Of a stretch of 64,000 nucleotides of DNA, positions 45,158 through 55,285 are shown piece by piece. The DNA comes from Ephydatia muelleri (lineage: Eukaryota; Porifera; Demospongiae; Spongillida; Spongillidae), in assembly GCA_013339895.1 (NCBI GenBank), contig JABACO010000003.1:6442229-6506228 (forward strand). Direction: 5' to 3'. The notes under the pieces were generated by a model. The model had not been told where the DNA came from. It worked only from the letters and a program-made list of their open reading frames with translations, and searched no databases. The translations under genes were made by a program, and so were the position numbers. Position 1 is the first letter of the stretch; every line of letters starts with the position of its first letter.

Positions 45158-47165
45158 TGCCAATGAATGATGTATGCATACATTAATTGTTCATGTAATG
45201 TTATGAAGTGTTTCCGACGTCTCTTTGGTAATAGCTGGCTTTCTTCATCTACATCAAGTGCCTTCTTGCTTCCCCGGCAGTTTCCTTTAGTGACATTGCC
45301 ACAAACACCATTTATTACACGTAAAGCCCGAGTATTTTTGGACATTTGGATTATCACATGTTATTCCCTTCTGTCGTTGGCAGCCAAAGAATTTCTCCAA
45401 TGGGTCTTGTGACAAACGTTCACTTAAGAAGCATGTAATTCCAGGAATAGTGAAAAGGTACCTCATTAGTTCTACAAATGATTTTACTGAAAAAAGAAAT
45501 AAATAAATATGTATAATAACATTTCATCTGACTTACTGGTAGTTATGATCCCCAGTCGAGTCTCTGCACTCAATAGCATCTTTAACCTAGCTTTTTTTGG
45601 TATGCTTTCTTTTTGGTTAACACTTAGTACCTCCCATTCTGTTAAATATGGGATCAACTCCTTCTCTAGCCACAAAAAAAAAGGAGATTATACAAAGTAC
45701 ACTGACATTCTGAGCACATACGGTTAAACAGAAGTCATCAGCAGATCTGTATGGTTGTTTAAATGGTTTTTATTTTTATTGCCCGTAGAAAAGTTGTTGA
45801 CATTCAAGCAATCAAAGAACTTATCCATCGTTGTTATAAAACGAACTGTTTCAACCACATCATCTCCTCCTGTAAGCTGAAGAGCTTTGGCCACAGATTC
45901 ACTCAGTACCTGTTTTTTTTTGGCAGCAAAGATGCATACAACATAATATGGGACAGTTTCCGCGAAAATGTCCGAGGTTTTATAACATTATAACTATAAA
46001 AATGCTCTGCGCGTGAATCGTCGTAGGTTAATGCTGTCGACTTCCTATTTTCACCACATGATGCCACACCATCTCTCTGTGGCTAAATCGAGTATTGTCT
46101 CTTAGCTCCACTCCCTGAGGAAAATAAAAGAAGTCTTACCTCCAGGGGTTCGAAGCACGAGTATTTCCCTGCAGGAGTGTCGGCATTGCCTCAAATTCGG
46201 TTTCCAGTTAGAGAAGCTCTTGAGGTACTTATGTATCCTTTTCGTTAATTTTTACTTCAACAGGTGATAAGATATTTGCTTTCTAAGATAAAGCACATTT
46301 CCCGCTAGTTTCGCGGGTCGGGTCTAATAATATTCGATTAATCCATAGAGAGATGGTGTGGCATCATGTGGTGAAAATAGGAAGTCGACAGCATTACCCG
46401 TTCGGACGCTACGACGATTCACGCGCAGAGCATTTTTATAGTTATAATGTTATAAAACATAGGACATTTTCGCGGAAACTGTCCCATATGATCTACGTAC
46501 ATCTCTATTGACAAAGATACTGTACTTGAGCTGCGATATCTACTTGCATTATAGAGAAACTGGTCAGATTTAAATGTTCATACTTCACTTTGGGTATTAA
46601 CCTGAGTCCTATAGCTTGTTTGGTGTCGAGAGTGTATAGCTGCTTCAGATGTTGCCAACTTATTTGCTTGTCATTGCACTACAGGAAAGAATTGACACAT
46701 GAGTATGTTGAAACCATTAAAGAGCTATGTAGCGTACACAAAGGTTCCTTGTCAAGCAGCAGTTCCTGGTGGTTTTTAACAGATGAAGGGGATCTGATAT
46801 GAAATATAAAAACCGACCATCACTTGGAAATATGTTAGGTATCTTGTACAGATTGTTGTCATTCTTGGCATGTATCTTCCAAAACCGACGATTTACAGAT
46901 GCTCCATCACATGTTATGCCCATAACCTTAAATCCTTGCCTTTTTCGAGCCTTGCTATTGCTTCCCATATTGGATCAACGAGCAGATCTCCAGTTAGATC
47001 CGTGCAAGAAAATCGGGCATATGGGAAATTCAGGTTCCGGAACAGACCCCTCACTATTAATACCAGCATGGATTTTGCCAAAACTGGTTCACCACTTTCA
47101 CCTGACACAGAAGCCTCATATTGTGACAAGTGAGTGTTGAAGTCACCTATGAAGCTATCGTTTCC
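45154..47165 (-). pseudogene. PL-3 transposase core on the minus strand
   Basis: Reading downwards from 47165: FIGDFNTHLSQYEA, KSMLVLIVRGLFRNLNFPYA (47060), VMGITCDGASVNRR with a catalytic-type Asp, SDGRFLYFISDPLHLLKTTR (46760), VLSESVAKALQLTGGDDVVE to MDKFFDCLNVNNF (about 45915-45790), WLEKELIPYLTEW to SAETRLGI (45673-45550), LSERLSQDPLEKFFGCQRQK (about 45400), then KNTRALRVINGV, GNCRGSKK and LLPKRRRK (to 45200). The block order matches PL-2 exactly. The N-terminal part before FIGDF is missing and the gene is interrupted by the nested element at 45950-46489. Its stop lies head-on against the plus-strand module gene, so the two genes converge. Confidence 0.85.
45950..46489. mobile_element. 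complete GGGACAGTTTCC terminal-repeat element, about 540 bp
   Basis: Arms of about 135 bp start GGGACAGTTTCCGCGAAAAT and are mirrored at the right end, with ATAT on both outer sides (a possible 4-bp target duplication). The interior of roughly 0.25 kb has no convincing reading frame. It is nested in the minus-strand PL-3 transposase. Relatives: 4904-5050 and 62836-63082. Confidence 0.85.
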
Positions 47166-47460
47166 TTTACGCCCACAAAGACATCGCTAACAGACGGAAC
47201 GCAGGTCTAATGAAAAACTCGCGTCTGAATACATTTACAGTCAGAAAAACGCATTTCTTAATATCCATACCTATCAAACAAGTCGTAGGACACAAGACAA
47301 AGTCTCAAACTAGACAAAATAACTGTGCTGTTCGAAAAAGTTATAGTTACGTGGTTGCTAAGAAAGTGTTAATTGATATTACACTGACGGCCCGACACTT
47401 GGATAATGCAATGTATTGCAGCACGTGATCCGTTTACAATCCCTTCCTATATAATCTAGG

Positions 47461-48243
47461 ATTATACACAGCCGGTAGTTTTTTCTTGTTTCAAAGCTGT
47501 ACCCAATAGTGAATCAGACTGTTTACCAGACCCTCGTAGAACTGGTGCAGAACTTTTGATTCATATTTGATGGAGTAACATTGATTCAAACTGTATTACC
47601 AGAGGATTAACAAACCTGCCTGTAATCAGTCTGAATGGCTGCGTACAGTCTGAATCAACGCAGTATCCGATGAAGGCCTCAAAGCATTTACGTTTGTTTA
47701 CCAGCCCCAAGTGTATTTTGTATTTACCAGAGTTCAGTTCGCAATACATTACGAAGTTGAAACAAAACACGTTACAAACAATACAATACGCATCACACGC
47801 AATAAGCAGTACATCATATCATTTCAATTAATCATGCTTGAAATGCAATCTTTTCATTAGTGAGTCTCTGTTCAATCCTTCTGGATGAATCACTCTCTTC
47901 GAATTTGCAAGCATCCGTGCAATCATGAACAAGGGATACAGCACGCTTAACCTGGTTACAATCCACAGTAGAAATATTCTTGGTTTATAGATACCAACGG
48001 ACACTCGTAGTCGTTCAACACAGGTTGTCCATTTAAGACGTAATTCTCACAGCCTTGCAGCTGACAGGAGGTTTGCCCTGAACGTAACTGGCAAGCAGCC
48101 AAGAATGAGTATGTAGTGGAATACAAAAACATGCATCACATGAACATGCAGAGGTGGATCAGGTCTTGGGGAGGGGTATCAGTGGGTGTAGTGAATGCAT
48201 GAACTGAGCACGTCTCCAAGCCAACACAAGTTGCGTGTATCAT
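47461..48243 (-). repeat. segment A, part 4, with a conserved unrecognised minus-strand frame
   Basis: Collinear with 57961-58746. On the minus strand both copies encode CENYVLNGQPVLNDYECPLV, VDCNQVKCAVSLVHYCTDAC and, after stops, a second stretch YKIHLGLVNKRKCFEAFIGY then DSDCTQPFRLITGRF. The KC-x-VSLVH-x-C-x-x-x-C pattern hints at a zinc-binding transposon protein, but I do not recognise the family. Frames are broken in both copies. Confidence 0.7.
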
Positions 48244-49205
48244 ACTGCCTGTTACAAAAAATGTTTCCTTCTGTGTGTACTTGTGTTAAAGCTCATTAAT
48301 GTCAGCCAGTACCTATGCTACTGATTCAGCCTTTAGCCTTTACATGTACATCGTAAACAAATACACATTGTTTCAGATAATAGCAATACATTTTTTAGAA
48401 TGCCAGAAATAAATTAATCTGAATTACATATGAATCTTTACATAGTAAACAACTACACTTGGTCTGAATATCAGAAGATCTCCATCTGATAGTACAGACC
48501 TAGTATCCAATACTCCTAAATAATATTTACATGTACTTGGTCAAAAAGTATATTCACTGCCACCAGCTTTATTACTTAGAAGTGACTAATTACATCAATG
48601 ACAGAAGTTGTACAATTGTTTGCATTGATTTACTTGCATACTAAAGGTTCGTGTCAGAGTTCTTATAATCTGCCCATAACGAAGACGACAATTGAAATAT
48701 AAGAATCACACATGTATATGCAAGCACTTCAACACATCAGCAGCTCTAACTAGGGTCTATTAATTTTCAGTAAGTAGATCTATGATTGAACAAGTTACTA
48801 AAACGGGTAGCATATAGGATTTGAAGGCAGGGGCGGAGTGTAAAAGGTAAGGGAAAAAACTCTTTCAGTAAGAGGCGTATGAAGTACATGTAATGATCTC
48901 ATAGTGTTAAAAAAAAGGTTGCACACAGATGTATGTGTATTACAACTGGTCCTACAATGATATGCATGTACATGATGGCATATTATACCACATGGTCAGT
49001 AGCTGTGGTACATTTAGTTACCCAGCTGCCACACTTTGCAATACGAAGTTATGATGTGTTTAGGGCTGCAAACAGAGGTCATTTTGTTTGCTTTCAGTTT
49101 ACTTGTTCTAATACCACAACCATAGACACATCAATGCGATTTCATTTTTCTACTGTAGGTGTTATCATTTCACGATGTATATGATACATGTACATGTACT
49201 TCCCC
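48244..49205. other. AT-rich intergenic DNA, nothing recognised
   Basis: Short frames only. TACATGTACAT-type words are frequent. Confidence 0.55.
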
Positions 49206-49210
49206 CTTCA

Positions 49211-49299
49211 GGACACACAATAACATCAAGTAACGGAGATCATGAGCGTGTAAAGTCCTTGTTGCAGTCTGGTGCTAATTTTAACCTTCAGAATCAGGT
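49211..49299 (+). CDS. isolated ankyrin-repeat exon
   Basis: Between a pyrimidine-rich acceptor (CCCCCTTCAG) and a donor (CAG-GTCAGTG) the frame reads GHTITSSNGDHERVKSLLQS followed by GANFNLQNQ. This fits the ankyrin pattern NGD-x-x-x-V-x-x-LLQ-x-GA-x-x-N-x-x-N. No other ankyrin exon was found nearby. The PDZ exon at 50657 on the same strand may belong to the same host gene, or both may be gene debris. Confidence 0.6.
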
Positions 49300-49849
49300 C
49301 AGTGCAGTGTCAACCTGCATCGTTTGCTTGTTTAACATACAAACATATAAACAATATATGTCTTACTTAACCATGAAAAGTTTCTTTTAGATGTAAGGGC
49401 AACTGTGGTGCTGTCCAAACAGCTAATAGAACAAATAGGCCAGCTATGTACATGTACAGTCTGACTGGAACAGTGAAAGATTCAATCACTGTTAATGACC
49501 TGGTGTTACACCAGACTGCTATAGCACTGCTGTTTTTGTATTGCGTTCATATTGAATTGCTTATAATAATCAAAGCTCTATAGCAAAGCTTACATGTACA
49601 TGCATGTGTACTATACAATATTTAAGACCAGAGCTGCTGTATAGAGTTCTGCTGCTTTCTATATAGTCTTGGTACAATTGTGATCCACAGCAACAAGTAA
49701 ATCTATTAAGCACATGATTTGTTAGATGTAGAGGAAACAAAGCATCATACTGCTACAGTGGTGTTTGATACGTTAAACTAAACAGACCTAAACTTTGCAA
49801 AGAAACCTATTTGCAAAATGTATATCCAACCACACTCTAACTATAAGGG

Positions 49850-50270
49850 AGGAGTGGAGGAGTGGGTTAGTTGAGCCATAGGTCAGTTGAGCCACCCCCT
49901 TGTTTTAGCTCTACGAACAAGCATACTTGAATTATGTTAACAAATATTGACATTAAGTGTAATGACTAGCTTTATGTCCTACATAAGAATTTTGTTTTAT
50001 TATTCATTACAATGTAATATTGATGATCAGAGTGAAATTCTGTTTTTGTGGTTTGTGCTTTGTGGTTTGTGCTTTCATAATTTCTACACAATGACAATAT
50101 TCCAGTTTCAGTCTTGGGTGTTTGTACAAGTATGCAGCTATATTTATGTTTAAAATGAATTATATACTTAGCTTCCATTTTATGAAACTATGCTCTTAAC
50201 TGGAACAGTTAGTAGTGGGGTTAGTTGAGCCATTTGCAAAGGGGTAAGTTGAGCCATTGCCTAGGGTTAC
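49850..50270. repeat. GGGTTAGTTGAGCCA repeats
   Basis: The words GTTAGTTGAGCCA and GTCAGTTGAGCCA occur at about 49865-49900 and 50218-50256. Related copies, some inverted, lie at 52485-52705. They are probably ends of a dispersed repeat; no transposase was seen. Confidence 0.5.
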
Positions 50271-50427
50271 ACATTGCTGTTGTAGGCCTAGGCCTAGGGT
50301 TAGGTTATATTGCAAAATGAGTTAAAAGCATTAAAGCAAATGTGCATCCAAAACAATGCTAGGTCCCTTTGGACTTTATTTTCCCAGGCAAGAGTTTCCT
50401 AGGATCTATGATATACCCTGTGTCATA

Positions 50428-50429
<2 letters not shown>

Positions 50430-50482
<53 letters not shown>

Positions 50483-50560
50483 CTGTGTGTGTGTGTATCT
50501 GTGTGTATGCGTGAGTGGGTGGGTGGGTGAGTGGGTGGGTGGGTGAGTGTGATGTGTATG
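50430..50560. repeat. (GT)n microsatellite followed by GGGTGGGTGAGT repeats
   Basis: About 25 GT units, then GTATCTGTGTGT variants and GGTGGGTGAGT units. The inverted counterpart is the CA run at 61943-61991. Confidence 0.93.
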
Positions 50561-50656
50561 CGGGTACCATTATGCAACATTTGGGATTAGCCCGTGTGTA
50601 TGCAGGTGTTAGTATTAGTAAGTGTTGCTTTTGTCAGCTACTTTATTCCTCATAAG

Positions 50657-50766
50657 GTCATCTTCATGTTGGCGACCAGATTCTAGTGTGTGATGGAGTG
50701 AGCCTGCTGGAAGTGACTCACAATGAAGCAGCGCAAGCTTTAAAGAGGGCTATTGACATGGAGTCT
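50657..50766 (+). CDS. PDZ-domain exon (plus-strand copy)
   Basis: The frame HLHVGDQILVCDGVSLLEVT followed by HNEAAQALKRAIDMES is the central part of a PDZ domain (GD-x-I-L-x-x-DG-x-x-L, then H-x-x-A-x-x-AL). It ends at a GAGTCT-GTTAGC donor. PDZ domains bind C-terminal peptides in membrane-associated scaffolds. The first PDZ exon with the carboxylate-binding loop is not visible, and the last-strand exon expected downstream was not found on this strand. A nearly identical exon lies inverted at 61822-61932. Confidence 0.72.
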
Positions 50767-51029
50767 GTTAGCTCTCTTCCCTGTCTCGTTGTCCTATTGT
50801 TCTTCTCTTCTGTGTACTGTTTTCATTCATTTGAAGGTTATTTTTAGGGCTATGTCTCACTTGTTGTTTGTTGCCTTTACTGCTTAATGCATAATGGGAA
50901 GTACTTAAGCATACATTTCTGCAGTAACTACATGTAGCTGTGACTGTAACATGTGCAGCATGCTTCCGTCTGCTTAACAACATGTACACTGTACATGTAA
51001 CTGTGATTATTCTAACAGAACGTACAATT

Positions 51030-51285
51030 TAGTTTGCACATATGTGAGCAGGCATTCAGCTCTCTCACCTCTTTCTCCCCACTTCCTTGCTTCCTCTTCA
51101 TTTCTCCTCTTCCATCTCACACCCCTCCTCTCTTTTCCTGTACCCTCTCCTTCCCTCCCCTATCATCTCCCTCCCCCTCCCTACTTCTCCATCTCCCCTA
51201 CCCTCTCCAGCTTATACACACTCCCCTCCCCCTCTCCCTTTCCATTGCTCTCTCCCCTCCCCCTACCCTCTCCACAAGTTAACCA
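51030..51285. repeat. polypyrimidine tract, CCCTCTCC-rich
   Basis: About 230 bases almost purely C and T on the plus strand, corresponding in inverse orientation to the purine tract at 60700-61510. Proline/serine/leucine frames through it are artefacts. Confidence 0.9.
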
Positions 51286-51339
51286 ATGCACTTGCACAAG
51301 TTAACCAATCCAACATAAATGGTACTGGAAATAGCGCAG

Positions 51340-51662
51340 GGCCGTAGCAGCCGGTCAGGCATTCGGGCTATAGCCTGACCACTTTTTGCCCAAGGTCCAC
51401 CTCGCGAAACGGCTGAAAACGATATAAAATTGCATGTTGTTCGAAACTTTGATTCATTACATCTGACATCATGCAGGGAAAGATTTTATTGCCACATAGC
51501 AATTTTACTGCCAAAATGCCACTCAGATGCGTTAGCTTCTGGGGCGGAGCCCCAGACCCCGCTGGGGGAGCTTACAGCGCTCCCCCAGACCCCCTAGCTG
51601 TTATTTCTTTTGGTCCTGTTACCAGCCTGACCACTTTTCTAATGCTGCCTACGGGCCTGTAG
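51340..51662. mobile_element. MITE-like element with GGGCCGTAG / CTACGGGCC ends
   Basis: About 320 bp with ends GGGCCGTAGCAGCCGGTCAGG and, inverted, GGCCCGTAGGCAGC, then GTGGTCAGG. The interior has a GC-rich foldback (GGGGCGGAGCCCC; GGGGGAGC-TTACAGC-GCTCCCCC). No coding capacity. Confidence 0.6.
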
Positions 51663-51839
51663 CATCCAAAAAAGTGCACTCAAGTCAGTGAAGTGTGTGC
51701 ATATATGCATGTGTATGTGTGTGTGTTGTATCTGTGTGCATATGTGTTTACATGTGTGTGCATGTGTGTGTATGTGTGTGTGTGTATTTGTGTGTGTATG
51801 TGTGATTTTTCACATTCATGACTATCGTGTTTTACATAA

Positions 51840-52335
51840 TTAGCAAATGTTCATTTCCAATCTAACAGGCTTCACTCTCCAATCACCACAAGACGACCTT
51901 CTGGTTATGGACTGCCATCAAAATGACTAGGAATGTTTTCACTACCTAATGCTTTGTGCAGCCAGTGTGAATGGACTGCTTAGATCCACTGTAAACTATT
52001 GTATGACATATTGTATGGTATGCTGTGGACATTAATAAATATTATTTTGTTACTGTCTGTTGGAACACATCTTATGATGTCATGAACATTCTTACCAGCA
52101 AAACAAACAACCTATTATATTGTTAAGCATGGCTGCTCAGGACCAAAGGTTGCATGAAATACGATTTTACATGTTTGTTAACACACAAGTGATAAAACAG
52201 CAACAAATGAATTCAAAAGAACACAACAGGGAAAAAACCCACCAAGTGAAGAAAAACCCTACACATGTCCTGACAACATGCAACACAGAATATACAAATT
52301 GCAGGACATACAACAAGACAACTCATAGACAAGTT
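51840..52335. repeat. inverted-duplication arm, partner of 59840-60225
   Basis: From TTCCAATCTAACAGGCTTCA through GTTGGAACACATCTTATGAT to AGGACCAAAGGTTGCATG the sequence is the reverse complement of 60225-59940. Together with the PDZ exons, microsatellites and pyrimidine tracts this defines an inverted duplication (about 50.4-52.3 kb against 59.8-62.0 kb). Confidence 0.85.
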
Positions 52336-53320
52336 TCATCTACATGATTATGAAAATCAAGGAGCTAAAATTGAACGATTATGGCAATTAGTTGACTGTG
52401 ACGACCGTGACTGACCAGTCTTGCAGCTTCCAAGTGATTTGTGGAGTGGTGCAATGAAACAAGGTACAGTAGGGAAGGAGTTGGTTAGTTAAGCCAATTT
52501 TTGGGTTAGCCTTGATCTGGGGTTTGGTATTAAAGAAAGGTTAATAGTCTAATATAAAGGAGCATCACTTGGGTACATGTCGTGGAAATATCAGAGACTG
52601 GGGTTGTAAGTGAGGGAAAGGACATTATTAAAAATCAACTGGTGTCAAATGGCACAACTAACCCAGCCAAGTGGTCAGTTGTGTCAGGTACATGGTTCAG
52701 TTGAACCATATGCTCCCTTAAGCCAAAGTTTTGTGCACATGCTATCATAAGTAGGCCTACTTATAAAAAGTACACCTGCCCATGTGTTGTCATGGAGAGG
52801 GGGGTTATATGTGCAAAGGCAATAGAAGATAGGTTTTGTCGTTTGAATGTAGTACATTAGACAGAATCTATGCTCCCTCTAATTGTGATTGGTGGCATAT
52901 GATGAATGTGTGAAACATGTGAGGTTTGCCACGTGGTTGGGATGTACTGAACCTTGGAAGCAGCAAGACTGGTCAGTCTAGGTCACAGCAAAGATTGCCA
53001 TTGAATCTTACATCATATCTTGCAGTGCATCAAGGTGTTGTTATGATATGTTGCGTGGTTGTTGTGCACAAGAGACACTACGCCAATGTGTTGTCATGGG
53101 GAGGGTGTGGAATTGGACGGTATATGTGTGTAAGGCAATACGTGGGAATAGAAACTTCCGTTATTAGCAATAGCTTCCGTTGTTCTTAATAAATACATGT
53201 GTAAAATGTTGCTTTAGCACAAGAACAGTTCAAAAACATCTGTACAATAAATAAAAGCACAAGTTTAGGCTCAACTTAATCATGAAATTCAAATTAAAAG
53301 CTCAAATCATATCTTGAATG
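52336..53320. other. intergenic DNA with repeat fragments
   Basis: Contains TTAGTTAAGCC-type words and, at 52835-52960, a copy of the repeat seen at 20545-20690, but no recombinase fragment and no gene. Confidence 0.55.
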
Positions 53321-53329
53321 ATTTATGTG

Positions 53330-53901
53330 TCCCATTCATCTTTTGGTAGTTCATAGTATGTTGTTGACCTTGATATTGGTACACCTTCACTGAACGTTTG
53401 GTACATGGCTGCAGTCATTTCACCATTTGAGACAATTTCTCTGGATTGATGCCGAGCCATTCTTATGACGCACACTTGTCAAATGATTAGAGTGATGAAA
53501 AAAATCATCAGTGTCAGTGGAATTATAACCTGTAGACACTTGGGCTTTGTCATTAAGATGAGTAGGTGTGTTCCCAAGCAGACCATAATGACTAGTAGAC
53601 TGATCAGAGTATACTCTCTGATGACTCCTAACACAGTGCAGCCAACAAAGTCATCGAAGAGTGCAAACCATTGAAAGCTTTCAGAGAACTCAAATATACA
53701 GCTTATGGCCAAAACAACGATAAATATTTCCTCCATTGAGTCAGTCTGATGTCTGTCCTTGTGACGGCAGTAGTAACATCGATTGAGAACCAATGCTATC
53801 AATCCAATGACAAAGGAGAGAAATGACAGACTTGCGTTCGTAATAGTGATCATGCTCATTTGAGTTTCAGATACTGTGCATTCACTTCCATTGTCAGCCA
53901 T
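53330..53901 (-). pseudogene. receptor copy 5: 7TM receptor with internal deletion and stop
   Basis: ATG at 53901 gives MADNGSECTVSETQMSMI and intact helices 1-3 to LMTKPKCLQV. The next residues are IIPLTLMIFFITLII, part of helix 7 in the intact paralogue. About 450 bp (helices 4-6) is deleted in frame. A TGA in place of the following Arg (LII-stop-QVCVIRMARHQS) ends the frame, after which the tail to KDEWDT is still readable. The product would be at most a short four-helix fragment, so this is a pseudogene. Confidence 0.92.
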
Positions 53902-54055
53902 TCCTATAGGAAAATGACATTATTTGCACACACACATATACATGTTAGAAATGTTGGCAAAAGCACTTCTTATCAAAGACTGGACCCCTAAGTCCTCTTA
54001 TGTACTTCAGCAAAACGTGTTGTGCTTTGCTACATTAATATTACAATTCTTAATG

Positions 54056-54275
54056 TTAAATCGCCGTCTACACGTAGACGCATATCATCTACGCGTAGAC
54101 GATTTACATGCTACCTACCCACGTGTTGCTTGACCCGTTTAGATGGCTCAGTAAGAAAATCAATATTTTTTGGAGGATATTAATACCCGAAAATTGCTCT
54201 GAACTAGCGTCTACGGGTAGATGATTTTTCATGATTACATGTACGTCTATGTGGATATGGTCCGTCGATTTAACA
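54056..54275. mobile_element. TTAA-flanked short element, copy B
   Basis: Same element as 33536-33772, with GTTAAATCGCCGTCTACACG on the left and CCGTCGATTTAA on the right. It is shorter by an internal deletion near 54105. Confidence 0.55.
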
Positions 54276-54669
54276 TTAATTAATTGTGACGACATTTTGA
54301 TATACATGTATACAGGTGACGAATTAATTAATGAAGTTATTTACTACACGTTTTACTGCTTATGTCTCTCTCATACTATGCAGTATTTATAAATAGTTTC
54401 TTCCCTGCCTGTTTCCCATTTGAGCTCAAGTAAATCCTGTACTGAAATCATGCTGAATCCATGTCTATCTGCTTATAAAAAATTTTACCGTGTATATCTG
54501 CTCATACTTCAATATTACTGCAAGAAGAGAATGTTTAAAAGGTAATTATAAGATACAGCGGTGAATTTAGAGCCCCCCCCCGCCAAATATGTCTTATTAA
54601 GTATTCGTAATGTAGAGGTACCGTATAACTATGCCATTTTATGCCACTTATGCAATTTCAGTCCAATGA

Positions 54670-55285
54670 TGATTGGTCATTGGAAAAAGATGCAAAAGGA
54701 AAGGCAAATGGGTTGGTTTCAAGCGTAAGACGGTTTGAAAAATTTTGTCGTTTGTTGTTCAAAAAAATTGTTTTCATATTCATTAAAGGGAATTGCAGCT
54801 AAACTTCAAAAGAGAGATCGACATCTCTAACGCTTACCAGAAAATTGAGGAAACAATTGTTTGTCTGATCCAAGATGTTACGTCGAAGCAAAACTAGTAG
54901 CAGAAGAAATAGGATCTGTTGAAGAACGACTAAAAACATGTGCAGCGTCAGAAACACGGAGCAAATGTTCCTGCCGAAAGCACAGAGGAGTACTTTACTA
55001 TTAACATTCCCTGGATTTTTTTAGTATTGGAAATGGAAACGCGATATTATGAACAGAACTGGGGAATAGTAAGTTGGCTTTTTTTTCTCTGATTCCCAAG
55101 GTCGCTGTACTTAAGTAACCAAGCACTAACAATTTATCTTATTAGAAAGATGATTTCCCTTCATTCCGTCCTTAGAGGCTTAAAGTGGAACACTGGTACT
55201 TCCAATGGAAGACATGGTACACCTTATCCAGAGAACTTGATTTGTAGTCTTCTTCATGCTGATGCCGACATGTTTCCTAATATAA
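54670..55285 (+). pseudogene. hAT (ZMYM1-like) transposase relic B, first half
   Basis: Copy of 39277-39845, slightly longer near its start (an extra stretch around 54715-54790). It retains AYQKIEETIVCLIQDV and ANVPAESTEEYFTINIP. Stops and frameshifts throughout. It is interrupted at the same base by the GGGGCC element, so that insertion predates the segmental duplication. Confidence 0.75.

Larger units (their letters stand above)
44014..47460. mobile_element. PL-3: P-like transposon with convergent split transposase, 3447 bp
   Basis: Ends read CATAGATTATATAGGAAGGG (left) and, inverted, CCTAGATTATATAGGAAGGG (right), with about 30 bp of terminal repeat sharing the GGGATTGGAAACG core with PL-1 and PL-2. 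The flanking duplication is ATTATAC, and segment B shows the empty site. The N-terminal and core transposase part is on the minus strand and the C-terminal module on the plus strand. A GGGACAG element (45950-46489) is nested inside. Confidence 0.92.
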
